From Seriola aureovittata (Eukaryota > Chordata > Actinopteri > Carangiformes > Carangidae), in the NCBI RefSeq assembly GCF_021018895.1, contig NC_079371.1:7894501-7958500 (forward strand): DNA of 64,000 bases, read 5' to 3'. This document shows positions 36,884 through 48,300 of this stretch, piece by piece; within the stretch, counting starts at the first letter, position 1, and every line of letters starts with the position of its first letter. A model generated the notes under the pieces. That model did not search any database and was not told the origin of the DNA. It was given only the letters and a program-made list of their open reading frames with translations. Position numbers and translations under genes: made by a program.

Positions 36884-39563
36884 GTTTGTTTTGGTTGTGA
36901 GCACTTTCTTTTGACTGTTTGATATTCAGCATTGTTGTACTGTGATAATGCTAGGCTTGTGGCCGAGCTGAAGGCTGGCTTTGTCTATACAAACTCCGCT
37001 GAGGAAACCAAAGTGCATGAAAAGTTGCTCCTATTACTGCAGCTTTTAAACTTAACCCCCTGTCCTCCCTGCTCAGAAATCAACCCCCCCACTGTCACTA
37101 AAGGTTCAGGACGAATTAAGAACAAACTGTCCGGCCCTCTAGTTTCTGGCTTTCTGCAGATGGCCCTTTGAGTTAGTCAGCCGCCTGTGAAGTGTGGCGC
37201 TATATATGCTCCTGAATTAGAGAGTGTATGAAATGATGAGGTGTGAGACTGCGTCCTCTGCTATGATCAGAGCGCTGCGAGTTCAAAGGGACGGCAGCAG
37301 CATTGAGCCAGCTAACGAAGCCGCTGACTCCCCTCACCACTTGACTGCCTGTTAGTTTATTCACAATGCCACTCCAGCTGAAGGGGTGAATTTGTGGCTA
37401 TAAGGTTACTGCAGGTTGGAGCCTATTGAACATGAGAAGTCAGGGAAGCAAATGTAAAATAACTACAAGGGGAGATTTCTTTTCACAACTTCCTACTCCT
37501 GTAGGTGTATCAAAACGGCGGAGGGCAGGGGAAGGAGAGATGCTGCTGCTGCTGCTGTTTCCGTTAACAGCAGCGGGCTAACTCTATGCGCATGGCAGGT
37601 ACAGTAGGTAGGTAAGGCTACCAACCATTGCCCTAATCTCCAGAGATTGCATGTCAAGGGCAAAGGGATCCTCCAACCATCCGTTTCCATGGGCACGCTA
37701 ATCAGATGTGAAACACAGCCCCTCCCTCTCCGGTGTCACCCCCCCCCCCCACGCTGTGTGAACCTGCGTTCCTTCTCCCATTTGAGATGTGGGAGAAACA
37801 GAAAGAGGCAGAGAAACGTCACAGCGCAGGGTTCACTGCAGCTTTTAATGCCTGAGGGGACATCGCCTCTCCCCACAGCACATACAGTACTATTAAAGGA
37901 AAATAGCACCAACATTGCATCAGACTGTGTTATCTCTCATCCACACCAAAGAATACAAAACAATGGCTCTGACGCTCAGAGCCACTGTGGATACACAATA
38001 AATGACACTGTAGGACTGGGATAAAAATACCTCTAGTAATAATTGTTAAATAATAATAATAATAAGTGTTGCTGTTTGGATGGTCCACTAGTCTTGGTTT
38101 AACTTGCACCACCTTTAAATATGTCCAATGAATAGTGTCGCCTATAACATAGTTTTATTATTGACATACTGAGCGTAGGTTGTGCAGAAAAGAAGCCCTT
38201 TGGTTAAAGGCTATGCAGTGAAACTTGGTAAGCAATTTCGTCACACATATTAAGTGAAGGAATAAAAATCATAAAGACTTTTACTGACAGGCTCAGCTGT
38301 GCAGTGCTGCAGGTGAGCTGCAGATCAGTGTTTATTGGTCCTCGGCGGCGTCCTCTGTTTTCACCGGCTGTCAGGATAAACTGTTTGCCTGATGTGGATG
38401 CATGTTTATGAATTCCATATATTGTTTTGCTTTTTCTATTTTTCTTTACAAATATTTGTTTATACTCAGGGGCCCTGACGGCCGGGTAGCCCAAGTGAAT
38501 GAGACAGAGCGAGGGGCCCTGTCCCGATGCAGGAAACAGTCTGAGGGGAGATCCACGCTATTAGTCAGTGGCAGATCATTAGATTGACCAATGTTTACGT
38601 ATGTGTGAAATAGTCTCCCAGGGACAATAACGTTTGTGATCAAAGACAGAGCAGTTGTGTTGAATAATACATGATTTCTAAAATGAATGATTTCTGTGTT
38701 GTCACAGAGGGGACCCTGTTGTGTGGAAGATGGAAGAGATCTTACAATTTCCATTTTCAAGCATTTCATTTAAGGCAACAACATAAGGTGCATGACGGTT
38801 TGAAACCTCATGAGATGCACCACCACATCCTGTAATACGCTGAGAATAGAGGAGACGTGCACATCCTGTTGCCTGAGGCTTGGAGTTTAGACAGATCCCA
38901 ATGGGGGCGTCACTAAATGAACCCCAAATCTACTAAGTCCCTCTCCACCATCCGCAGCCCCAATCCGCACTGTGATCTTCACAGCAATGAAATCCCTTGT
39001 CTGACTTAGAGCAGCCTAACAACAGCCAGCTGTGCAGCACTTTTAGCTACATATGAAATCTCACTGATCCATTATAGCGCCTATAGAGGTTTGACGTTAA
39101 TGGCGACAATACCCTAAACCATATTTATTTGATTCTCCAAAGTATTTCACTTCTACATGCGTTTTTAGCTGCTGAAGTATGAATTTCTACCACAAATGAC
39201 ATTTCTAAAGCAATACACAGAAGCCATATTTTTCCATTCTGGGTTCCTACAAATTGAGAACGAAAGTAATTAAAGCACCTGCATTCCTAAAGACCGCAAT
39301 ATTTATTCTGCGGTCTGACAGCCCCTTAATAAAAATGTCCACTCAGATCTTGATCAGGAATCTGATCTGTTGGGACAACCGCTATAAATGTAACACTTAA
39401 TGTTCAAAAAGAGAGTCATAAATCACTTTAATATTGGATACTGGTGGAAAACAGAGCAGTTTTTGAAAATATCTGGCTCTAATTAAGTTGTAAGGAGCGC
39501 CCCGGGCTTGAGGATAGGGTCTGGTGATCACATGAGGCCTCGCTAATACAGGACACCCCCCCC

Positions 39564-39606
<43 letters not shown>

Positions 39607-41241
39607 CCCCTTGCCCAAACCTCCAGGTTGTGCCCTCAAAACTCAAAGTGGGGTCTGGGCCGCAGAATGGAGTCAGAATTTGATTTACAAGTAATTCAGC
39701 ATATTTAGCAGAACTGGTTTCTTCCTTACAGCCAAGAAGAGTCATCATGTCATTATTCCACATATGATCTGTGTAAAGCCGAGCAAGATCACCAGCTGTG
39801 AGTTTGTAGATGTAGCTGTGACTTCCTTCACCATGGAAAGCTTACACAACCTCCCGTCTCCGAGATAGCCTCTCTTCCTGTCCACCCTTTTATTTTTCTG
39901 TCCCTTGGCCTGTCTTTTACTCCCCCTCACGCTTTTTCTTCCCTTCACTGCATTTACTCTCTAGGGAAGATCTAAGTGAGTAGATTTATTCATTCAAAGG
40001 GTTCTGAATTACATTACAGCAGCGCAGCAGTCACATATGCCAAAGTCTTCAACAGCTGAGCTCTCCGGGGAGTGTTAGCCCAAAGGTTAGCCTTATATCC
40101 CTACCAAATGAGTTATGATTTTTCACTAAATCTCTTCCTCAACTCCCACCCACTCCAGAGCAATTGTGAGTGCCATTCACCAAGCTCACATTGGGTGATA
40201 TTATACAGATGTGAAGTGGTTTATCGCAGAAAATTCTCCTCGTTGAAACCTACAGCTACACTCAGTTGCATTTATGAACTGCAGGGCTGGGCAGTATAAA
40301 ATCTAAGATAAGAGTTTTTTTTTATTTATCATTAACGATATATTTTGATCTACAACTTGCGAAGAGATAAAATAACCACAGGGGAACGTCCAACAGTCCA
40401 AACGCCTGATAAGTCAGAAGACTTAAAAATCATTTTATTTAATTTATCTGCCACACTAACCGTAATGCTGCAATTACACAATGTCGGCAGAAGGCGAATG
40501 AAAACCTCCTGTTCAAGATGGTTACACCCACAGTAAATCTTGCAGTCACTCCATTTATATAGCCGGAATTTGCTACTTTTGTGGTGTTATGTGTTCGCAG
40601 TGGTTCATCAAAAAGTAAAAACAGGTACAAACATACAGTGTATATCTACTTTTCTGGATAGCGCCAGCTTCAGACAGTTTGTCGACGCGTCTGTGGCTCC
40701 TTTCGCCATCGCTGTCAGAAATTCCCAATTTAATTCCTCCTTGGCTGCTCGTAGTTACAGTCTGAACAATATGGCGTGAATACGGCATAATGCATCCAGA
40801 AATATTAAATGCTTTGCAACCGCAGTATGAACAGTAAGGCAAAATCTCTGACACCTAATAAATTTATATCATCTCGTGTCATATATACTGTCAAACGCCC
40901 GCTCCTAAAACCGTGAGCGGATCATAATAACATAGTACCACTGCTACTATTTAAACCCACAGAGGATAAACAAGAAATAAATCAACAAGAGGATAACAAA
41001 TCACTCTTTACCCACTTCCCAAACTCATAGACTGTTATGAGTGTGTGTGTGTTTATGTCTTTCTATGTTTGTTCAGAAGCATTGCTATGAGGACCATCTG
41101 GCTGATCCTCTTCAAAGGGCTGTTGGAGGGTTGAGACTTGGTTTTTGGGTTGTGTTTAGAGTTAGGTTTAGGTTAGGGTAATGGTAAGAGCTTGGGATGG
41201 GCCTTTAGATGTGATGGTTAACATTAGATGTGTCCTCACAA

Positions 41242-41281
<40 letters not shown>

Positions 41282-41398
41282 CAGCAGAAAAACTCCACTG
41301 ATGCTGCAGGCTGCTGGCTGTATTTTCTCGTAATGCTGCATCACAAGGAAATCCAGGTTCTTCATGAGATGGATTTCATCTTACCCTGCGTGTGTGCG

Positions 41399-41439
<41 letters not shown>

Positions 41440-42627
41440 TGACATAAACCCAGCTGGTGCTCACAAGCTCCTGTGCCTCAAAAAAAAAAAAAAAGGCTCT
41501 GTGATTCTCCATAATCCTCTAATAACCTTTCCACTGCTTCTCCTTTGACACAACTGTTTGCCTACTGTTATTATGTTATGCCTGGACATCTGGAAAAGTT
41601 TAGCTGCTTTTTGTTCTCTCCACGGCCACCGTAATCACGTCCACAGGCACAAACACCCTCTTTTATATTAGAAAACCTGAGATTATGATTTAAAGCTTCC
41701 TGGTTACCGTTGGTTTAGAGATCTTAGATGTTGTTTAACTGAATAATCAGACCTAGCTAAGCACACGTTTTATGCCTCTAGGTGTCTAAATGAGTGGCTG
41801 CACGTCCTGCAGCTCTCCTCTTTCTCGCTGTACTTTGCCTTGTAACACTTGGTTGAGCATCTGAGCCAGGCGGGCTACAGTGTGTATGCATGCTGGTGCC
41901 ACAGAACAGCCAGCCCCAACAATACATCAAAGTTTAATATGGAATAATAGCATTGCTGACAGCTCTCATAAAATCACCTCCCTTCCCAAGCAGACGATTT
42001 CTCTGCCAGATAATGGCTCTGATCTGGGCCTCGTGCCCTGTTCGCACTCACAACTGCCTCACCTGTTCAACCCAGGCCGTACAATTACACTCTCTACGTA
42101 TATGTGCGTGTGGGCAAGTGCGTGTCTGAGCCAGCTGCTATTGTTTTTATCCTGTCAGTCCCTGGGTGAGGATTGGCAGGGTGTTTCCGTGGCGGAGGAA
42201 AATGAAGCTTTGATATCTTCTACGGGGCTGTGACAGACATGAGAATGTTTTGAGAATAAGGAGTGTTTATATACCAGTCTTAAGAGTTACACAGGGAGGA
42301 AGAGTAATCGGCCTTGGGATGAATTATGGATACCACATGTCTAAAGCTGGAGCCCACTCCTGAGCCAGAGTGCTTTTCAAGGATGGGTAATTGAAGTGCA
42401 CTGCTAAAGGATGCTAATATTACATAGAGAAGGCCACAGCAGCTCTTTTAGTGTACTGGATGAATATTCTAAGTAGCATTAGGTTGTTGAGGTGAATTGC
42501 CTGTTGCACTAGGAGTTCTTACTGATATGCATGTGCATCCATAAATACAATCAAGACACACTCTCATGTACACTTCCCCACCCTATATCAGCCGGATCCA
42601 GGTCTATATTCATTGCTTCCTGCAAGT

Positions 42628-42674
<47 letters not shown>

Positions 42675-44675
42675 CTCTCTCTGTCTCACTCTCTCTGTGT
42701 ATCTCTCTCCTCTTTCTCAGACACACATGTACACACACAGATGCCTGAGAGAGAGAAAGAGACAGAGGGAGAGAAAGAGAAAGAGAGAGAGAAAGCCCAC
42801 TGAACTGGAAAAGCGTTTGTCTCAAGATGAAAGGCTTCACACCCACTGCCTACATGCAGAGCCTCTTCCGACACCTTCCCGCGACAGCGCATACTGTAGC
42901 AGAGGCTTGTGCTACGCAGGCACACTCCAGCTAGCATCCCTCCCCACACCCATCAACGCCGCAACACACTTGCATCCCTTCCTCTCTTTCACTCCCTTTC
43001 TCTCTCTTCCTCCCTGTCAATGGAGCTCTGGTACTACAGTAGCAGCCGGGGAACAGAGAGGCACATAAGCGGCATGACTTAAACAACGTTGAGAAGGATA
43101 AGCTCCCATGAAAGCCCGAGGCACAGCAGCCTTGTTTTCCCCGTCGCTGGTGTAGCACGGTGGGCTCTCAAGCATGGAACATGCTTAGCCACACGCAGGG
43201 CGTGAAAAACGACACTGACCATGATGCTAGATAATTGCTTCCCATTTACTCATGTGCTGAGAGCCTCAGACAAAAATAGCATGTCGCTGTAACAAATGTG
43301 CTGGGAAGCATGGGAACTGTGAGTGCTGTGGCCATGGATCAATACACAGAGTGGACAGCATCTTGCAAGCATAAAGTCTACACAGCATCTTAGAACCACA
43401 GTTCTACAGCACCTAGCAACATACAGCCTATACAGCATCTTACAGTATACATATCCCTAGGCCTATATATTCCAAGATGCAGTGTATAGAGCATCTTACT
43501 GTCATAGTCTATGCTACATATTGTATTCTCTATATCCTATCACATATAGTCTACACAGCATCTTCCACTTGCACAGTATTCAAGATAAACACAGCTTCTG
43601 TCTGTGTGTCTTCCAAGCCACTGTAGTTGGTGGGTAGGTGATAATCCCAAGAATGGTCCAGACATTTACACAGGCCTAACTGTTGTTTTTTCACATCACA
43701 ATGTTACCTGCATCACATCTGCAGACTGCCCATCGGTCTCCAAACTAACCCCCCAGCCCGTATCTCAGAAGGCATTTATTCCCATGAGCCATCAGAGAGA
43801 ACATGCCCTGCCCCTGTATAATTGTCCCAAATCACTGTTTTTGTTCCAAATATTAGACATTTTAGGTTCACACTGGAATTGATATCTAGTTCAACAATGG
43901 CTCCAGAGACGCAGCAGCACTTTACGGAAATTTACTGTGACAGGGCATCAAGACTGAGCCCCTCCAGAGACGATCCATGCACCTGGGATCTGTGTTCCCC
44001 TCATCGATACGTACAACAATTACAGTCCTCATTATCATCACCACAGGAGGCACGCATGCATATATAAGGCGCTGTGTTGCCCTGCTGCTCATTCATAGTC
44101 ATGTAATAATCATATAGCACTTGGGTCAGATGGAATACATCAAGCCATAAATTAATCAGATTCACTCCACCTTACAGAACATGTGCCATGCATATCATAC
44201 ATTTCATAACAGCCACCACATTCACCTATACATCCAGCCAATCTATCACTCAGGAATAGCTCCACACATGAACGTCCATCAATAAAAACCTCTTCATATT
44301 TCATCTCCAAGTCTTACAAGCTTGCATCAAGGTGAGGCAGGGAGGAATATGATCAGTCTAAGCCAGAAACCACATTCAAGTTTAACATAAAAGCCATGGC
44401 AGTACAATAGCAGACAGTATAACCACTGCAGTGCAGTACTGTATACAGCCAGGTGCTGATATTCCTGCCTTTTAGAGCCCACACAAGGCTAACCATGCTG
44501 GGTAACTGATCAACTACAGCTGCCTGCTGGAGCCCAAGGCAAACAGAGAGAGAAATAGAAAAGCAAAGGGAGACGACCGGCGACGAGGCTGGCCGCTCCT
44601 GTACTCACCAGCACTGGCAGAACACAGCAGAGACACCAAGAGCACAATCACCAGCGTCAGGATCTTCACATTCAT
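30733..44675 (-). CDS. apln: apelin precursor (apln), join(30733..30899, 44609..44675) on the minus strand
   Basis: Secreted peptide hormone precursor, ligand of the class A GPCR APJ (Aplnr), known for roles in endothelial and cardiac development and fluid balance. Exon 1 (67 nt) encodes the signal peptide MNVKILTLVIVLLVSLLCSASA. Exon 2 (167 nt of CDS) begins GPMASMEHG, continues with an acidic/basic propeptide (ELEEASTVRK, then QQSPARGG), and ends in the basic processing region WKRRR and the mature peptide RPRPRLSHKGPMPF directly before TAG. The joined frame is 234 nt, giving 77 residues plus stop, matching the family length. The splice is phase 1: the last G of exon 1 plus GT of exon 2 makes Gly23. 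The ATG has a purine (G) at -3 and is the first ATG in this frame. The LSHKGPMPF C-terminus is invariant in the family, so the identification is very secure. Neither flanking gene is visible. Confidence 0.97.
31065..31093. repeat. (GT)n microsatellite
   Basis: 29 bp of GT, just inside apln intron 1, about 165 bp from exon 2. Confidence 0.97.
31336..31375. repeat. compound (GT)n/(GA)n microsatellite
   Basis: GT run, AGAGAGA, then a second short GT run. Confidence 0.95.
35376..35399. repeat. 24-base T homopolymer
   Basis: Uninterrupted T run after TCCTCCTCG. Confidence 0.95.
35490..35775. repeat. teleost interspersed repeat copy in apln intron 1
   Basis: Carries ATTCATGGTGCCCACAGA, then ATGAATCC, CTTTGGTTTATG, GATGACATCCCCATCAGCCT, GGGTAAACATTATACCTGCT and the TTAGCATGCTAGCAT words. 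Shares modules with the copies at 22.67-23.03 and 11.29-11.41 kb. Boundaries approximate. Confidence 0.7.
36829..36884. repeat. G-run / (GT)n / 18-G compound repeat
   Basis: GGGGG T GGGGGGG, about 26 bp of GT, then 18 consecutive G. Strong Z-DNA and quadruplex potential. Confidence 0.95.
38050..38065. repeat. (TAA)n microsatellite
   Basis: Short run of about five TAA units. Confidence 0.85.
39556..39604. repeat. C-run / (AC)n compound microsatellite
   Basis: Eleven C followed by 38 bp of AC. Confidence 0.97.
41070..41275. repeat. (GT)n-associated repeat with TTAGG-type words
   Basis: Runs from TATGAGGACCATCTGG through GGTTGAGACTTGGTTTT and TAGGTTTAGGTTAGGGTAAT to GTGTCCTCACAACTATG, then a 32-bp GT run. 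I recognise this word order (GAGGACC ... GTTAGGG ... GTCCTCACAA ... GT run) as common in teleost genomes. Ends are approximate. Confidence 0.6.
41402..41438. repeat. (TG)n microsatellite
   Basis: About 37 bp of TG, followed 40 bp later by a 15-A run (41480-41494). Confidence 0.97.
42629..42796. repeat. (CA)n / (CT)n / (GA)n compound low-complexity block
   Basis: Pure CA 42629-42672, CT-rich 42673-42720, a short CA stretch, then GA-rich 42748-42796. Long frames on both strands here are repeat translations. Confidence 0.95.
43356..43564. repeat. degenerate 26-28 bp minisatellite
   Basis: CAGCATCTT or a close variant recurs at 43356, 43383, 43407, 43433, 43489 and 43556. Each core is preceded by TCTACA or a related word and followed by variable sequence. 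Early periods are 27, 24 and 26; later gaps (56, 67) fit two units each. Confidence 0.7.
44061..44094 (+). promoter_or_regulatory. possible antisense core promoter (TATA + Inr) in apln intron 1
   Basis: TATATAAG at 44061 and an initiator-like TCATTC with its A at 44091, 30 bp from the TATA start. Motif-only evidence. The same pairing occurs by chance elsewhere in this window. Confidence 0.15.
44609..44675 (-). CDS. apln: apln coding exon 1 (signal peptide exon)
   Basis: ATG at 44675-44673 starts 22 codons that form a classic signal peptide: short polar Lys-containing n-region (MNVK), a hydrophobic core of Ile/Leu/Val, and a small-residue cleavage region CSASA with predicted cleavage before Gly23. 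The exon ends in a single G (44609) followed by the consensus donor GTGAGT (44608-44603), so the intron is phase 1. The 5' UTR start is not defined. Upstream sequence on this strand runs straight into (CA)n and (CT)n tracts. The frame stays open upstream through those repeats, but no earlier in-frame ATG is present, so this start is preferred. Confidence 0.96.
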
Positions 44676-44727
44676 TTCTGCACTCCCCTCTGGCTCTCCG
44701 CTAGTCACTCGCTGATATACTGTAGTG

Positions 44728-44882
44728 GTGTGTGTGTGTGTGTGTGTGTAGATGGGAGGGAGAGAGAGAGAGAGAGAGAGAGAGGGGGAGAGAGAGAGGG
44801 AGAGCAGCTGAGCGAGCAAGAAATAGAGAGAGAGAGAGAGAGAGACTGTTTGCTCCCCTGTGTGTGTGTGTGTGTGTGTGTG
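44728..44882. repeat. (GT)n / (GA)n cluster upstream of apln exon 1
   Basis: GT 44728-44749, GA 44761-44804, GA 44826-44846 and GT 44859-44882. On the transcribed strand these are (AC)n and (CT)n tracts 50-210 bp upstream of the apln ATG, so they lie in the 5' UTR or core promoter. Confidence 0.95.
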
Positions 44883-45049
44883 AGAAGTGAGTGTGTCAAT
44901 TTGTGGGAATGTGAGTGTGAGTGTGTATGTGGCGTGTGGTGGCTCCCTGACTGTGCCTGTGTATTTGTCTAAATGCGTATTTGTATATCAGTGTGTGACA
45001 GCGCCACTCCAAGACTGAAGGCACGTCTTTATCTGAGCTCTCCCACGGA

Positions 45050-45210
45050 GGTGTGTGTGTGTGTATGTGTGAGTGTGTGTGTGTCTCTTCTTTTCTTCTG
45101 TCAGAGAAACGACAACATGAGCCAAGTTCAGTGGAGCTGTGAATGTGCTGGAAGTCAGCTTGCAGGTCTGTCTGTCGGCGTGTGTGTCTGTGTGTGTGTG
45201 TATGAGTCCT
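45050..45210. repeat. interrupted GT-rich microsatellites
   Basis: GT-rich stretches at 45052-45084 and 45178-45203, interrupted by TATG and GAG. The 189-codon plus-strand frame across them is a Cys-Val repeat artefact. Confidence 0.9.
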
Positions 45211-45300
45211 GTTTGCCTTGGATAAGGAGACTAGTTGGTCATGTGGCTTATGTATCATTGACTCTGTGGGTCACGGAAAAGCCCCCCCATCCCGCCCCCT

Positions 45301-48300
45301 CTGCCCCACCATCACCCACCCTCTCCACCCCTTTTCCACAAACATGCAAGTGCACATGGCGGAGGAAAGAGAGCAAAGGGAGGGAGGAGAGGGGGAGCAG
45401 CGAGGTGAAGGGTGGGGGGTGCATGCAGGTTTATGATAATACCCAAACAGATGCTCTTGTTGAAAACTCTTTGAATTGCAAACAGGGCTGCTTGCCAGGA
45501 ATCCAGGAATCAAAATACCAGCTTATGAGGGGAAGTAGATGAAAGAAGGGAAGGTGTGAGATGAGGTTCATGCTTTCCTGCTTTTGTATCTGCGCCAGCT
45601 GTATAGACCTTTCTTCCTCGCACTATTCTTTACCCACAGTGGCGCTGGCAGCCCTGTCTTGCTAAAGGTATGGCTTAAATCATTCGCACCGTTTGAAGTT
45701 AGTGTCCGTGACACTGGGAGTAACCGCAGGAAAAAACTTATCAGACTGCCTGATCCCATCGCTCGCACTGTTTGTTCCACGGCCCCTGAAGTCATTTGTT
45801 TTATTTTGTTACACAGATTATATTCTTTCCATGAACAAAAGCAACAAGAAAGCCACCACCCTACACGTCTATAATATAAATCCACTTGTGTTTTTTTCAT
45901 TTGTTTATCAGACAATAAACAGGAAAGGTTGCATTTCTTGCTGTGAATTGTGAGAACTGTGAGCAGAAACTAGATGTACAACAACTTTTCTTATCGCGTT
46001 TAACCATAGAGCAACATCAAGGCGACAAGTTTCTACATTCCTTCTCTACAAGAAAGTAATTCGGGAAGGGCTATAAATTTTGTGTTTTACACTATGCATA
46101 CAAAATATGTAAACCTCCACGCTCTTACGACATTTTAGACTCTGCAGATCTGGTCCGTCGATCCTCAAGAGAAGAGCCAATAAATGTGAAAATAAATGGA
46201 TCACCACACTGAAAAGAAAAACATTCAGGTCCATGAAGGAAATATGCTAACATATCAATTTAATGGGGATAAATATAGGTATTTTGTGATATACTGTTTA
46301 CAAGGCATCAGTTCACTTTTGGGCCCATAGATCCAAGTCCCCAAAGGGCTGCAGTGACACATGATGGATAGGCCGCCTTTGGTCAAAACCTCCGAAAACA
46401 CACCCCCGCTACAGTCCTCCACACAACCCCTTTTCTATGTGTTGTCACTAAACAGTCACTTTAGTGGCGTGGACCTGAGTAGAGGGGCCCTGTGACCCTC
46501 GACTCTGCAGCCCCCGCTTCACACAGCCCGGCCATTGTCTCCTTAAGGCTCCAGGTCCCAGAGGGCAACATGTCTGTGCCACCCACTTGAGATCCAACAA
46601 CAAGAGCACCTTCCATTTTTACATGCAGCACTTGAAGCCTCCACTTCATGTGAAGCAATCCTCTCACCTCAGGGGTGGCCGAGCCCCGGGGGGCTAAAGA
46701 TGCTTATCCAAGCCTGTCCTTTTTTTAGCTGAAAGATAATTCGCCTTTGAAAGAATCCGTTCATGGCATTTTCTCAGAGGTGCTCAGTGATCACTGACAG
46801 AAAGCATGGGCAATCGTTTATAATGAGAGATAGTGGGGATTATAGCGCCATTACCAGCCCACTTAGTAGTTAGGAGTAGTTAGAAGTAATTCAAAATTCA
46901 ATCTAATCCAACATTCAGGAATAATTTTAAAGCGATGTGGGATAAGTGCCTGCAGAGTTATTTCACATTAACAGTTAATGTGCATGAGCTGGCGATCAGA
47001 ACTGAAACTGAGGCAAATATCCAGAATATGCTGACTCCAGGTGCAACCCACGATAATTTATGACTGTGGATTTGAGAGTCATTAAAACGTCCTATGGACA
47101 TGGATAAGAATGTGTGAGACATTGTAAAGTTGGCAGTACGGCCTCAAACATTTGCACTCTGTTAGCTTTAATTGTCTTAGCTTGAAGCAAAGCCTGTAAT
47201 GAAAATGTAACAGATGGTGTTTCCTCAGAGTGTGTCAGTGGACTGTGTGCCATGACGTGAGTGTAAGCCAGTGGAGGATTGCCTTTTTACATCCAGGGAT
47301 GTGGAGCGAGACCTGGCAACATGACACGGGCGGCAACAGTCAGGAGGCAGCGTTACAGCCACATGTGCCTCAACACAGGAAACACTTGGCTGTTTACAGG
47401 AAGTGTTTGATGAAAGAATGCTGTTGATGTTTGAATTTGGTCACTGGTGACGACTTTTCCTGATTCCTGGGTTTTTAATAACAGGCCGACATTCCTAAGA
47501 TAAGTGTCGTACAGATGAGGAAAAAAGAAATGTATCTTTGCATGTCCTTTGAGCTGCATTTCCATTTGTAATATTAGTCAAACTGTACTGCAGGAACTGT
47601 CAACAGGTGGCCTCTCAGCTGTGGCTAAATTAATCCCCTGATCTCAGAAAAGATTTGCTGCATTATTTACTGTATTCACAATTAATGTGTTTCCTGTTTA
47701 TCATCCGCTTCTATATAAAGCTCCTGATTTCTGAAATGCTAATGAAGTGTGCGGATGTTTGTTTGTATTGTTGTTTTGATGATTGAATGAGCGGTGGCAG
47801 CCCACTCCTGTTGTTGTTATTGTTGTGGAAGAGTGAACTCCACACTTCTGCGCCCGCTTCCATTTCCCCAGCATCCATCAGATGCAGCGCACCTTTATTT
47901 ATTGAAATGGAAAACAAATCAAATCTCCATCCTGATAAGAGTCACAATCAAAGTCTTGAGTAAATGCAGAATGTCAAAAGAGATCAGGTTGTTGTTGCTA
48001 ATTAGCGTCTGTGGAGAGATCAGCAGTGGGAGAAGAGAGTGTCACATCTTTATTAAGACATTTTCTGGAAGAGATGAGAAAATCTGAGGAGTGTTTTGCT
48101 TGTCTGAAGCCTTTAACATATGTGATCCTCCCCTCAGGTGGCCTGTGCTTCATATCATGAAATGTCAAGAATCAGAGGCTTTGGTGGATTAATTTATCGG
48201 CCTGTAATCGTGACATTATCAGCAGCACTGCAAATTCAGCTGAGAAATGTTCTGGGCTTGCCAAAGCCCCCTGGAAGATAGGCCAGCAATTTTCTGTCAG

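Larger units (their letters stand above)
30900..44608 (-). other. apln: apln intron 1 (13.7 kb)
   Basis: Phase-1 intron with donor GTGAGT (44608-44603) and acceptor CCTCCAG (ending 30900). It is long for a gene with a 234-nt CDS. It holds GT/CA microsatellites at 31.07, 31.34, 36.83, 39.56, 41.24, 41.40 and 42.63 kb, a 24-T run at 35.38 kb, an interspersed repeat copy at 35.5-35.77 kb, a (GT)n-associated repeat at 41.1 kb, and a degenerate 26-28 bp minisatellite at 43.36-43.56 kb. Stretches 31.9-35.3, 37.0-39.5 and 39.7-41.0 kb are unique-looking and without genes. I see no exon in them, although some may be enhancers. Confidence 0.93.
44676..45300 (-). promoter_or_regulatory. apln: apln 5' UTR / proximal promoter region
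   Basis: The 625 bp upstream of the apln ATG. The first 210 bp are largely (GT)n and (GA)n tracts as seen on the plus strand. Further up lie a GC box CCCGCCCC (45291-45298; GGGGCGGG on the minus strand), an ACGTG hypoxia-response-type core (minus strand, 45026-45022) and an AGATAA GATA-type site (45034-45029). Apelin is known to be endothelial and hypoxia-inducible, which makes these plausible. The transcription start is not determined, and single short motifs like these occur often by chance. Confidence 0.4.

Noticed and set aside
42613..43068. 151-codon plus-strand frame
   Set aside because: Translation of CA, CT and GA tracts. No conserved protein sequence after the repeats.
44676..44819. 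N-terminal extension of the apln frame upstream of MNVK
   Set aside because: Open only because it reads microsatellites (Leu-Ser and Thr-His repeats). It has no ATG before the canonical start.
44973..45542. Longest open frame of the window (189 codons, plus strand)
   Set aside because: Most of it translates GT-rich microsatellites into Cys-Val repeats and low-complexity Glu/Gly/Pro. There is no domain, and it lies in the apln upstream region.
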